Shown piece after piece: positions 16,623 through 25,648 of a DNA stretch of 64,000 nt. A program made the position numbers and the translations under genes. Under the pieces are notes generated by a model. It was given only the letters and a program-made list of their open reading frames with translations, was not told the origin of the DNA and made no database searches. Position 1 is the first letter of the stretch. Every line of letters starts with the position of its first letter. The stretch is from Bacteroidota bacterium (lineage in GTDB: Bacteria > Bacteroidota > Bacteroidia > Chitinophagales > Chitinophagaceae), in assembly GCA_016868475.1 (NCBI GenBank), contig VGGU01000004.1, positions 1 through 64,000 on the forward strand. Reading direction: 5' to 3'.

Positions 16623-18002
16623 CTATTTGTGATAAACTAAATATTCCCAAGCCTGCATTTCAAATGGGGTGCCGGGCATGAACTCATTAGCTGCTCCTGA
16701 AAACGTGTTTTGATACACTCCATTGATCAGTGGGTCTATCAGGTCAAAATGTAAATCGTTTTTATCGGACAGGTTCAAAATGACCAACACTTCTTTTTCT
16801 CCTTGTTTTCGTAGGTAGGCGATCACCTGGTCAGGAGCAGTAGTTTTTATACGGTAAGTTTTACAAGTAGGGTCTCCAGCTCTGAGGGCTGGATGCTTTT
16901 TTTTCAATTGGATCAATGTAGAATAGAACAATTTCAAATATTCAGCATCAGGCCCTTTTTCGAATAAGTCCTTTTCAAAAAAAAGTACAGGTTTTCTATT
17001 GCCTATCTCTTGCCCCGAATAAACCAAGGGAACACCATTCCAGGTTAGACTAAACACGGCTAGCGCAGGAGCCATTTTACCATACTTTTGATACTCGGTG
17101 CCATTCCAACTATTTTCATCGTGATTGGAAGTAAACCAAACGTTAAGTGTAGGGTTTTCAACTTTATCGTAATCATTTAATACAGCATATAGGGAATCAA
17201 TGGACCATTGTTGATGATAATAATCTTTTGCCCGGTGCATCCAAGTCCAAGTATAACTTGCATCAAATGCCTGACCATACTCCGGCCTCTCCAATTGATC
17301 GTACTCCCCAAACCAAAACAATGGTTTTAGTTGATCTAATTCTGCACGGGCTTCTTTCCAAAATTCTACTTCAACCCAAAAAGCCAAATCACAACGGAAT
17401 CCATCAATATCAAAATTGGTGATCCAAAATTTCATTGCATCGATCATAGCGCGGCGTAGCGCTGGGTTAGAAAAATCCAACTCAATGATATCGTCCATGC
17501 CAGAGGCAATTTTAAAGGTACCCGTTGCCGTATCCTTCAAGTAATACTCCGGGAATTGTTTAGTCCATTGATGATCCCAACCAGTATGATTGGCCACCCA
17601 GTCAATGATAATCTTAAATCCCATTTCATGCGCTTTTGTTACCAGCTGTTTGAAATCTGCTTCCGTGCCAAACTCCGGATTGATACTAACATAATCCGAA
17701 CAGGCGTAATAACTTCCCAACCCGCCTTTTCTGTTTTGTTTAGCAATGGGTGTAAGCGGCATAAACCACAATGTTTCAATTCCTAATTCTTTTAAACGAG
17801 GAAGTTCTTGCATAAAAGCAAGAATGGTGCCGCTAGCAGTATATTGTCTGAGATTGACCTCATAAATTGTTGTTTGCTTTACCCAATCCGGGGTTAGAAA
17901 TGGTCCGTTCATACTGGTTGATTTTTCTGATACATCGTCTTGACTTGGCATAAGCTTGCAAGACATCAAGAAGAGTGAAAACGCAAACAAGCGAAAATTC
18001 AT
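16623..18002 (-). CDS. GH13 alpha-amylase family lipoprotein
   Basis: 459 residues starting with a lipoprotein signal (FSLFLMSC, Cys15), so probably anchored in the envelope. The TIM barrel of family GH13 is clear: DWVANH, DGFRCDLAFW (nucleophile Asp), FWFGEYDQ (acid/base Glu) and TSNHDENSW (third acid). It should cleave or rearrange alpha-glucans such as starch or maltodextrin; exact specificity is unclear. No SusCD pair is adjacent, but the alpha-glucan phosphorylase remnant is 1.2 kb away. An ATG eight codons upstream (18026) would spoil the signal peptide. Confidence 0.9.
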   Translation of the reverse strand: MNFRLFAFSLFLMSCKLMPSQDDVSEKSTSMNGPFLTPDWVKQTTIYEVNLRQYTASGTILAFMQELPRLKELGIETLWFMPLTPIAKQNRKGGLGSYYACSDYVSINPEFGTEADFKQLVTKAHEMGFKIIIDWVANHTGWDHQWTKQFPEYYLKDTATGTFKIASGMDDIIELDFSNPALRRAMIDAMKFWITNFDIDGFRCDLAFWVEVEFWKEARAELDQLKPLFWFGEYDQLERPEYGQAFDASYTWTWMHRAKDYYHQQWSIDSLYAVLNDYDKVENPTLNVWFTSNHDENSWNGTEYQKYGKMAPALAVFSLTWNGVPLVYSGQEIGNRKPVLFFEKDLFEKGPDAEYLKLFYSTLIQLKKKHPALRAGDPTCKTYRIKTTAPDQVIAYLRKQGEKEVLVILNLSDKNDLHFDLIDPLINGVYQNTFSGAANEFMPGTPFEMQAWEYLVYHK

Positions 18003-18039
18003 GGCGTTATTTTTAGCAATATACAAAAAAGAGGGGCCC

Positions 18040-18047
18040 TATCTTTG
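18040..18047 (+). promoter_or_regulatory. -7 box for ispH, nearly leaderless
   Basis: TATCTTTG ends only four bases before the chosen ispH ATG (18052). In Bacteroidota transcription begins a few bases after this box, so the mRNA would start at or next to the start codon. I do not see a convincing TTG at -33. Confidence 0.5.
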
Positions 18048-18051
18048 CGAC

Positions 18052-19266
18052 ATGAAAAGCTTTGACGTGCCGATCATTTATCGTAGTCCACTGATTAGTG
18101 CGATCAAGAAGAAACGAAAAGAGCAGGATAGGATGAAAAAGGACTTCACCCCTACACTGCTCGACTTTGGGCCACTTCAAATCTCAGTTGCCAGACATTT
18201 TGGATTTTGTTACGGTGTGGAAAATGCTATTGAAATTGCCTTCCGAACCCTTGATCAACATCCCAACAAACGCATCTTTTTACTGAGTGAAATGATCCAC
18301 AATCCACAGGTAAATGCTGATCTGCAAGCAAGGGGGATTTGCTTTTTACAAGACACATCAGGACGCACACTCATTCCATTTGAAGAACTGCATAAAGAGG
18401 ATATTGTGCTTATCCCCGCTTTTGGCACCACACTAGAAATTGAAATGCAACTACGCAACCGAGGAATTACTACTGAAATATACAATACCACCTGCCCTTT
18501 TGTTGAGAAAGTCTGGAATCGCAGCGAAGCCATTGCTAAGAAAAATTTCACCGTAATTATTCATGGTAAACCAACTCATGAAGAAACCAGAGCTACTTTT
18601 TCACATGCTGCCGTACATGGACCAGCAATGGTTATTAAAGACATGGAGGAAGCAAAACTCCTTGCCGAATTTATTCGAGGAAATAGACCCATGGATGATT
18701 TTTTCAATCATTTCAGCAGTCAGTGCTCAGCAAACTTTGATCCAATCGAGCACCTGAAACGCATCGGCGTAGTAAATCAAACCACTATGCTAGCCAGCGA
18801 CACACAGGCCATTGCTGATTTTTTGAAAAAAACAATTTTAGAAAAAGAAAACTGTGAGGACCTAGTTGCTGATACCCGAGATACTCTCTGTTATGCTACA
18901 TTAGACAATCAAACGGCTGTTCGAGGATTATTATCAACTCCGGCCGATCTGGCTATTGTGGTAGGTGGATATAACTCTTCCAACACTTCTCACTTAGTTG
19001 AACTCTGTGAATTACAACTTCCCACCTATTACATCGAAAATGCACAGAAAATCAGTACTGAAAATTCAATAAGCCATTACGACATACACGCCCAGGTTGA
19101 AAGAGTAACTGTAAATTTTTTACCGAGTAAAAGACCTCTTCAAATCCTGTTAACTAGTGGGGCTTCCTGTCCAGATGCATTGGTGGAAGGTGTAATTGAA
19201 CGTTTATTAACCTTGGTGCCTGACGCAACCACACTTGATTCCCTTCTGAAATCCTATCAAGCGTAA
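18052..19266 (+). CDS. ispH: 4-hydroxy-3-methylbut-2-enyl diphosphate reductase (IspH/LytB)
   Basis: Last enzyme of the MEP isoprenoid pathway, a [4Fe-4S] protein giving IPP and DMAPP. The three cluster cysteines are in HFGFCYGVENA (Cys53), NTTCPFVEKVW (Cys148) and TSGASCPDALVEGVI (Cys373); the proton-relay text VNQTTM is at about 241. At 404 residues it is the long form, with an insert near 205-235 compared with the roughly 315-residue E. coli enzyme. The frame is open to 17956, but that would start inside the divergent amylase gene. Its 3' end overlaps the convergent phosphorylase by ten bases. Confidence 0.94.
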   Translation: MKSFDVPIIYRSPLISAIKKKRKEQDRMKKDFTPTLLDFGPLQISVARHFGFCYGVENAIEIAFRTLDQHPNKRIFLLSEMIHNPQVNADLQARGICFLQDTSGRTLIPFEELHKEDIVLIPAFGTTLEIEMQLRNRGITTEIYNTTCPFVEKVWNRSEAIAKKNFTVIIHGKPTHEETRATFSHAAVHGPAMVIKDMEEAKLLAEFIRGNRPMDDFFNHFSSQCSANFDPIEHLKRIGVVNQTTMLASDTQAIADFLKKTILEKENCEDLVADTRDTLCYATLDNQTAVRGLLSTPADLAIVVGGYNSSNTSHLVELCELQLPTYYIENAQKISTENSISHYDIHAQVERVTVNFLPSKRPLQILLTSGASCPDALVEGVIERLLTLVPDATTLDSLLKSYQA

Positions 19267-20912
19267 AGCAGTTTATAGTACTCCTCTGCCATCCGATTGC
19301 TATCGAATGCAAAGCGGACATCTTGCATGCCATTTTTCATAACCTGGCGCCAGGTGTTGTAATCGTCGTAATAGAGAGGAAGAATTTCATTTTCTAAAAT
19401 ATCATAAAGTTTGTTCAAATCATATTCGTCTTGCTCGTGAACTGCCATGTTTTCATAATCAGCCTTAGGCACAACAAATCCGTTATGTCCATGATTGATA
19501 AATTCTGGAATCCACCCGTCATCAGTTGAAAAATTTACAGCTCCGTTCATGGCTGCCGTCATCCCACTGGTACCAGATGCTTCACGGGGAACACGAGGAT
19601 TGTTAAGCCAACAATCTGCAGCCTGTTTTAAGCGTTTAGACAAGGTCAGTTCGTACCCAATTAAAACAGCCATGTTCTTATGCAATTTGCTTAAATGCAC
19701 CAGCTGATTGAACTCGCTGATAGCTGGATGATCCATTGGATAAGGCTTGCCTGCCCAAATGAGCTGAACAGGGTACCGAGTGTTTGACATCAATTTGGCA
19801 AATCGTTCTTCATGGGTAGTAATTAAATCTGCCCGCTTGTATCCTGCAAATCGTCGTGCCCAAACTATGGTAAAGACGGAGGGATTAAACAGCTTTCCTG
19901 TTTGATCAGCCACCAACTCAAAAGCCCTTTTCTTCAAATATTGCTTTCTATCATCAATCCCATAATTATCCCCCGCTTCCATGAACCGATATAATTGCTT
20001 ATCCGCCCAGTATCGCCAATTCTGAGCGTTAGTAATTGAGATGATTGGACTGATTTGATCTTGTTTTTCCCAAATTTTTCTTGACACTTCTCCGTGCAAT
20101 TTTGAAACTCCATTAGAGAGGCGCGCAAACCGAAGTGCTGCAAAGGAATGATTGAACATATCTGCATCATCTCCTATCAATGCTTTTACTTCTTCTACAG
20201 TTAATCCGCAGAAATAGCTCATGCGATGGCAGAGAAAAATATCATGTTTTTCGTTACCAGCTTCCTCGGGAGTATGGGTGGTGAATACCACTCGTTTCCT
20301 TACTTCTTCCAGATCTTGATTAAATTTTCTGTATAAATAGAATGCAGCAGAAATAGCATGAGCTTCGTTAAAATGATATCGTTCTGGCTGGATACCTAAT
20401 AGGTCTATTAATTTAGCTCCCCCTACCCCTAATAATATAAACTAAGCCACTTTAGTGGCCACATTGGCATCGTATAGACGATGTGTAATTGTTTGAGAAA
20501 CATAATCATTCTCTGGCAAATCCGTAGTTAAGAGAAATAATGGAGCTGATTTGAAAGTTGAAGGGTTTAGATACAATGCTTTGACCCAAACTGGATGCTC
20601 ATGAATGATTACTTGAAATTTAATACCCGTGTCTTCTAAAAAGCTATATTCTTTTTCATGCCAGGTAACATTTAAGGTTTGGTCCTGATTGCGAGCTTGA
20701 TCATAGTATCCAAATTTCCAAAGTATACCTGTGCCCACCATGTTTTGCTGCAATTCGTAGGCGCTTCTTAAGTGAGAACCTGCCAAATAACCCAGACCGC
20801 CACTATATATTTTCAATGACTGATGCAAAGCAAACTCCATTGAAAAATAAGCAACACTTTTACTGAATTGATCCTGAATGGTAAAGGGAACTTTATAAGG
20901 AGAAAAACTCAT
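19257..20912 (-). pseudogene. Alpha-glucan (glycogen) phosphorylase, GT35 short form, interrupted by one in-frame TAG
   Basis: One continuous frame of 551 codons is split by a single amber codon at 20444-20442 (codon 157). The text before it (YDANVATKVA) and after it (FILLGVGGAKLIDLLG) joins without any gap, and the intervening stretch to 20291 also matches the family (YHFNEAHAISAAFYLYRKF). Relatives that I recall have glutamine there (ATKIAQF), so CAG to TAG is the simplest cause. The rest is undamaged: SVAYFSMEFALH, VFTTHTPEEAGNE, WARRFAGYKRADL, EASGTSGMTAAMNG. The usual PLP-binding lysine (GTGNMK in other phosphorylases) is threonine here (codon 19559-19557). It could be a young pseudogene, a sequencing error or a recoded gene. 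Confidence 0.85.
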
Positions 20913-20941
20913 AATGCGTATTTTTTACACGAAGCCGCAAT

Positions 20942-21904
20942 TTAGCTCTTCTTTACAATACGCGGAGATTTTTTACGAGTAAACGAGCCATCAAATAAAC
21001 ACCCCGCATCACGTTGTGACCCACAGCTGCGTTCCTGCAAACGAACGCCCTGGCTGGTGAAAATAAATTGTAGTATACAAGGATCTCCCGCCTGTCTGTA
21101 TTCTGCTTTGAACGGGGACTTCCAAAATGCTTCGCCTTTCAACTCTCCGCTACAGTCCCCATTTACTTTTTCAAAATGAATAAAAAAAGTGATTCGATCT
21201 GGTTTTCGCCCGTCGCGTATTGACACTAAATTCATTTTCCCCTGCGTGTAATCAGCGGAATATTTACGCATAGTGGCTAAGGTATCTATCGGGTTGATCA
21301 GTTCCTTTACCCTATCCTCTAAGGCGTCGGTCATGATTAACGTGAAGAATTTGGCCGCTTCATTATAAACATAAACAGCTTTGCCTTCACTGATTGTGGC
21401 ATCTGCATTTTTTCTGAGTTGAAGCAGCGTAAATAAAAATTTTCTATCCACTAGCAATGATTGCTGAACGTCTTTATTGGGCAAAGGATAAAAGAATGTT
21501 GTTGCCGACTGGAAAACTGATTTTTTATCAAAGACCAGCACCAAAACCATGCGTTTACTTCGGCTTGTATACCTGATTAAAGTATACGTTTCTGCATCTG
21601 GCACTTCAATGCTACCAAGTGCATGAAATTGTGGTTTTTCTTTTTTATTGATCAGCGACCCAAGTATAGAATCAGGTACAATGTTTTTCAAAACAGGAAC
21701 ACTAATAGACAAGGAATCCGAAAAACGTTGAGTCAATATCGTATCCGAAATAGTTAGTGGTTTAGTAAGCGGGGTAAAAAAAGTAATAAAATCAGCGATA
21801 GCTACGGGTTCTTCTCCAGAAAGCAGGATTTTTTTCTTCTCGCTGCAGCCAGCAACTGCAAAGAGAAATAAAAGGCCCAATAGTTGAGTTCTCCAGCGAA
21901 TCAT
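20942..21904 (-). CDS. Uncharacterised lipoprotein
   Basis: 320 residues with a clear lipoprotein signal (LLGLLFLFAVAGC, Cys about 19) followed by lysines. I do not recognise the family. The mature part alternates beta-like segments, and the C-terminal 60 residues hold four cysteines (DCSGEL, DPCILQ, RSCGSQRDAGCLF) that may form disulphides, ending in a basic tail. The frame opens with a TTG at 21913, but the ATG at 21904 gives the better signal. It is 29 bases upstream of the phosphorylase on the same strand, so the two may be co-transcribed; no functional link is evident. Confidence 0.7.
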   Translation of the reverse strand: MIRWRTQLLGLLFLFAVAGCSEKKKILLSGEEPVAIADFITFFTPLTKPLTISDTILTQRFSDSLSISVPVLKNIVPDSILGSLINKKEKPQFHALGSIEVPDAETYTLIRYTSRSKRMVLVLVFDKKSVFQSATTFFYPLPNKDVQQSLLVDRKFLFTLLQLRKNADATISEGKAVYVYNEAAKFFTLIMTDALEDRVKELINPIDTLATMRKYSADYTQGKMNLVSIRDGRKPDRITFFIHFEKVNGDCSGELKGEAFWKSPFKAEYRQAGDPCILQFIFTSQGVRLQERSCGSQRDAGCLFDGSFTRKKSPRIVKKS

Positions 21905-21995
21905 TGAACTCAATTTACCCCTTTTTTAGTAATAGAGATCTTTTTACTCTTGGAGCAATTTTGTAATTTTGCATATCTCCGCCTTAGCTGATAAT

Positions 21996-22820
21996 ATGGA
22001 TCAATTACAGCAATTTTTATCTTCGATTGGCCCCATTTGGGCGGCATTGTTAGCTACTACATTCACCTGGTTTGTTACTGCATTGGGCGCTTCATTGGTC
22101 TTCTTTTTCAAAACAATGAGCCGCTCTTTACTTGATCCTATGTTAGGCTTTACTGGTGGTGTAATGGTGGCGGCTAGTTTCTGGTCTTTATTAAACCCTG
22201 CCATTGAGATGTCGGCAACCATGTACCCTGGCTTAATATGGATGCCGGCTGCAGTTGGATTTTTAGCTGGAGCCCTTTTTATTTTTATACTGGATAAAGT
22301 AACGCCGCATTTGCACATCAATTTTGGTTTGGAAGAAACAGAAGGAGTTAGAACAAAATTGCATAAAACCACACTGCTAATTTTGGCCATAACCCTGCAT
22401 AATATTCCAGAGGGATTAGCGGTGGGCGTATTGTTTGGCGCAGCTTCGCTGGGAATGGAAAATGCTTCGCTGGCTGGCGCTATCACCCTGGCAATCGGAA
22501 TCGGTATTCAAAATTTTCCCGAGGGAATTGCCGTTTCAATGCCTCTGCGTCGTAGTGGTGTTAGTCGGTTTAAGAGTTTTTGGTATGGCCAACTTTCTGC
22601 CATAGTAGAACCTGTTGCTGGTGTTATCGGGGCAATGGCTGTAATCTATGTTCAACCCATTTTGCCATTTGCGCTTGCTTTTGCTGCAGGAGCCATGATT
22701 TTTGTGGTAGTGGAGGAAGTAATTCCGGAAACTCAACGGGAACGGTATACTGACCAATCTGTACTGGCCTTTATCTTTGGGTTTCTGGTTATGATGATCT
22801 TGGATGTAGCATTGGGCTAA
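21996..22820 (+). CDS. ZIP family metal transporter (ZupT/GufA-like)
   Basis: Inner-membrane importer of zinc or other divalent metals, with about eight hydrophobic helices. The two signature motifs in helices 4 and 5 are HNIPEGLAVG and QNFPEGIAV; the second has Asn where many relatives have His, as in GufA-type members. A short loop HLHINFG between helices 3 and 4 may bind metal. I start at the ATG at 21996 rather than 21969, because a -7 box TAATTTTG occupies 21964-21971. Length about 274 residues. Confidence 0.92.
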   Translation: MDQLQQFLSSIGPIWAALLATTFTWFVTALGASLVFFFKTMSRSLLDPMLGFTGGVMVAASFWSLLNPAIEMSATMYPGLIWMPAAVGFLAGALFIFILDKVTPHLHINFGLEETEGVRTKLHKTTLLILAITLHNIPEGLAVGVLFGAASLGMENASLAGAITLAIGIGIQNFPEGIAVSMPLRRSGVSRFKSFWYGQLSAIVEPVAGVIGAMAVIYVQPILPFALAFAAGAMIFVVVEEVIPETQRERYTDQSVLAFIFGFLVMMILDVALG

Positions 22821-22871
22821 TGTTGGTATATTGCGCCCCCAATAAAAACAGTTAATTAAAGAATAAAGAAT

Positions 22872-24107
22872 ATGTCAACAAAAATCAAGGTACAAAATCC
22901 GGTAGTGGAATTAGATGGCGACGAAATGACCCGGATCATTTGGAAATTCATCAAAGACAAATTAATCACTCCTTACTTGGATGTAGAAATCAAGTACTTT
23001 GATCTTGGAATTGAATATAGAGACCAAACCAACGATCAGGTAACCATCGATGCAGCTGAGGCTATAAAAAAATACAAGGTGGGCATCAAATGCGCTACCA
23101 TTACTCCAGACGAAGCCCGTGTTAAAGAGTTTTCACTGAAGCAAATGTGGAAGAGCCCCAATGGCACCATCCGTAATATATTGGATGGAACCGTTTTTAG
23201 AGAACCCATTGTCATTAGCAATGTACCGCGGTTGGTAACCAATTGGACTGCCCCAATTATTGTAGGCAGACATGCTTTTGGCGACCAATATCGCGCTACA
23301 GACACTGTCATTCATGGCAAAGGGAAGTTGACCATGACTTTTACGCCTGAAGACGGAAGCGCACCTCAAACACTTGAGGTTTATAACTTCAAAGGAGACG
23401 GAGTAGCCATGACCATGTATAACACCGAGGAAAGTATTCGCGGGTTTGCGCGCTCTTGTTTCAATATGGCTCTCAGTAAAAAATGGCCACTTTATCTGTC
23501 CACAAAAAACACGATCCTGAAAAAATATGATGGACGATTTAAAGATATTTTTCAAGAGATCTATGACCAAGAATTTAAATCTTCTTTTGAGGCAGCCGGA
23601 ATCGTGTACGAACATCGCTTGATTGACGATATGGTTGCCAGTGCGTTAAAGTGGAACGGAAACTTTGTTTGGGCTTGTAAAAATTATGATGGCGATGTAC
23701 AAAGTGATACCGTGGCGCAAGGGTTCGGATCGCTGGGTTTAATGACATCTGTATTAATTACACCCGATGGCGAAACTATGGAAGCCGAAGCGGCACATGG
23801 CACAGTTACTCGCCATTATCGTGATCATCAAGCCGGTAAACCCACCAGCACAAATCCAATAGCTAGCATTTTTGCCTGGACTCGCGGGCTTGCTTTTAGA
23901 GGTAAACTTGATAATAATGCCCCACTGGTTGACTTCTGCGAAAAGCTGGAACAGGTTTGTATTGAAACAGTGGAGTCAGGGAAAATGACAAAGGATCTTG
24001 CGGTTTGTATACATGGCAACAAAGTAAAACACGGAGAGCATTTTCTTTATACGGAAGAATTTTTGGAAGCAATTAATCAAAACCTGCAACAAAAACTTGG
24101 CCACTAA
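22872..24107 (+). CDS. icd: Isocitrate dehydrogenase (NADP), eukaryote-like homodimeric type
   Basis: Oxidises isocitrate to 2-oxoglutarate in the TCA cycle. The 411-residue protein resembles the mitochondrial/cytosolic type ([76 protein letters not shown]) rather than E. coli Icd. The NADP-binding region GTVTRHYR contains the histidine and arginine expected for NADP. Its 3' end overlaps the dCMP deaminase start by 11 bases. Confidence 0.96.
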   Translation: MSTKIKVQNPVVELDGDEMTRIIWKFIKDKLITPYLDVEIKYFDLGIEYRDQTNDQVTIDAAEAIKKYKVGIKCATITPDEARVKEFSLKQMWKSPNGTIRNILDGTVFREPIVISNVPRLVTNWTAPIIVGRHAFGDQYRATDTVIHGKGKLTMTFTPEDGSAPQTLEVYNFKGDGVAMTMYNTEESIRGFARSCFNMALSKKWPLYLSTKNTILKKYDGRFKDIFQEIYDQEFKSSFEAAGIVYEHRLIDDMVASALKWNGNFVWACKNYDGDVQSDTVAQGFGSLGLMTSVLITPDGETMEAEAAHGTVTRHYRDHQAGKPTSTNPIASIFAWTRGLAFRGKLDNNAPLVDFCEKLEQVCIETVESGKMTKDLAVCIHGNKVKHGEHFLYTEEFLEAINQNLQQKLGH

Positions 24108-24600
24108 GAAAAGAGAAGCGTATATCAGCTGGGATGAGTACTTCATGGGAGTAGCCCTTTTGAGCGCCTGTAGAAGTAAGGATCCAGGCACTCAAGTAGG
24201 AGCATGTATTGTTAATACACAGAATAAAATTGTAGGCGCGGGCTATAATGGTTTTCCCACTGGTTGCAATGATGATGAATTTCCTTGGGATAAGCAGGGC
24301 GAATTTCTGAATACCAAATATGCCTATGTCTGTCATGCAGAATTAAACGCCATTTTAAATAATATTGGCACTACATTGGATGGTTGCAGAATATACACTG
24401 CGCTTTTCCCTTGCAATGAATGCGCTAAGGCAATAATACAATCCGGCATTAAGGAAGTGATTTATCTTTCTGATAAATACAATGGACAGGATAGCGCCAT
24501 GGCTTCCCGAAAAATGTTAGAGACGGCTGGGGTTTTCTGCAGAAAAGTAATAACCACACATTTGTCCTTAACCCTGTCATTTGCAGAGGGAGATGTATAA
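24097..24600 (+). CDS. dCMP deaminase (ComEB-like cytidine/deoxycytidylate deaminase)
   Basis: Converts dCMP to dUMP for dTMP synthesis. Zinc-binding motifs are CHAELNAI (His and catalytic Glu) and PCNECAK (two Cys), with the family N-terminus [27 protein letters not shown]. The start is a TTG inside the end of icd; the first ATG lies past the conserved ISWDEY segment, so the non-ATG start is needed. The overlap points to translational coupling with icd. Length 167 residues. Confidence 0.93.
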   Translation: MATKKREAYISWDEYFMGVALLSACRSKDPGTQVGACIVNTQNKIVGAGYNGFPTGCNDDEFPWDKQGEFLNTKYAYVCHAELNAILNNIGTTLDGCRIYTALFPCNECAKAIIQSGIKEVIYLSDKYNGQDSAMASRKMLETAGVFCRKVITTHLSLTLSFAEGDV

Positions 24601-24603
24601 AAA

Positions 24604-24624
24604 AACCCCGCTTGATGCGGGGTT
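24604..24624 (-). terminator. Intrinsic terminator after rpsL-rpsG
   Basis: Stem AACCCCGC/GCGGGGTT with a five-base loop. On the minus strand it is followed by seven T, so it serves rpsG, whose stop is 24 bases away. On the plus strand only a weak TTAATATT follows, so it may also help to end icd and the dCMP deaminase. Confidence 0.85.
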
Positions 24625-24647
24625 AATATTAATACGATTAACAGGGA

Positions 24648-25115
24648 TTATATACGGAAATGCGCAAATGCCTTATTCGCTTCGGCCATACGGTGCGTAT
24701 CTTCTTTCTTTTTAAATGCAGCACCTTCACCTTTACTAGCAGCAACGATTTCATTAGCTAACTTATCCGCCATGCTGCGGCCATTTCGCTCGCGGCTATA
24801 ACGAATCAGCCATTTCATGCTAAGAGAAATACGGCGATCAGGACGTACTTCAGAAGGAATTTGGAAAGTTGCTCCTCCAATACGGCGGCTACGTACTTCT
24901 ACAGCAGGCGCTACATTGGCTAATGCCTTTTTCCAAACCTCATATCCATCTTCAGTAGTTTGTTTAGCTACTTTCTCAAGTGCAGTATAAAAAATAGTGA
25001 ATGCACCACTTTTTTTCCCTTCCCACATAAGATTGTTTACAAAACGAGTAACGAGCTTATCGTTGAATCGAGGATCAGGAGCTAAGGGAAGTTTTTTGGC
25101 TTGTGCTTTACGCAT
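24648..25115 (-). CDS. rpsG: 30S ribosomal protein S7
   Basis: Primary 16S rRNA-binding protein that organises the head of the small subunit. 155 residues, with MRKAQAKK at the start and [24 protein letters not shown], the RNA-binding core of the family. It follows rpsL by 28 bases. A terminator comes directly after it, so fusA, the usual next gene of the str operon, is not here. Confidence 0.98.
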   Translation of the reverse strand: MRKAQAKKLPLAPDPRFNDKLVTRFVNNLMWEGKKSGAFTIFYTALEKVAKQTTEDGYEVWKKALANVAPAVEVRSRRIGGATFQIPSEVRPDRRISLSMKWLIRYSRERNGRSMADKLANEIVAASKGEGAAFKKKEDTHRMAEANKAFAHFRI

Positions 25116-25143
25116 GATGTTATACGATTAGAAAATTCTTAAA

Positions 25144-25524
25144 TTACTTTTTTGCTTTTTCTTTCTTGGTACCGTATTTAGAACGGCTCTTTTTACGATC
25201 TTTTACACCGGCAGTATCCAACGATCCACGCACGATGTGGTAACGAACTCCAGGAAGATCTTTTACACGACCACCACGAATCAACACGATTGAGTGCTCT
25301 TGCAAATTATGTCCTTCACCAGGAATGTAGGCAATCACCTCAACCTTATTGGTAAGACGAACTTTTGCCACTTTGCGTAAGGCAGAGTTAGGTTTTTTTG
25401 GAGTAGTAGTATAAACCCTAGTGCAAACACCACGGCGTTGTGGACATTGATCAAGCGCTCTTGATTTACTCTTTGCTTTGATAATTTCGCGTCCTTTTCT
25501 TACTAATTGTTGAATAGTAGGCAT
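25144..25524 (-). CDS. rpsL: 30S ribosomal protein S12
   Basis: Decoding-centre protein of the small subunit. 126 residues with [23 protein letters not shown] and [17 protein letters not shown]. The lysines changed in streptomycin-resistant mutants (in TPKKPNSA and GRVKDLPG) are the wild-type residues. First gene of a two-gene operon with rpsG. Confidence 0.98.
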   Translation of the reverse strand: MPTIQQLVRKGREIIKAKSKSRALDQCPQRRGVCTRVYTTTPKKPNSALRKVAKVRLTNKVEVIAYIPGEGHNLQEHSIVLIRGGRVKDLPGVRYHIVRGSLDTAGVKDRKKSRSKYGTKKEKAKK

Positions 25525-25548
25525 TCTAGACCCTTATTTTTGGGAGAG

Positions 25549-25580
25549 CAAAGGTAAAGACGACATGCTGAACTACCAAA
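25549..25580 (-). promoter_or_regulatory. Promoter of rpsL-rpsG
   Basis: On the minus strand TTTG (25580-25577), 20 bases, then TACCTTTG (25556-25549), ending 24 bases before the rpsL ATG. Full match to the Bacteroidota pattern. Confidence 0.75.
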
Positions 25581-25648
25581 TAAAGAATGTTGTTTTTTGA
25601 TAGGAGCCCCGCCAATCAACTTTAATGCAAGAAGTTGATTCACAATAG

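Noticed and set aside
20291-20442. Frameshift or insertion between two phosphorylase fragments
   Set aside because: The stretch between the fragments stays in the same frame and matches the family; the only lesion is the TAG.
25144-25524. Possible streptomycin-resistant rpsL
   Set aside because: The two lysine positions linked to resistance are the wild-type residues.
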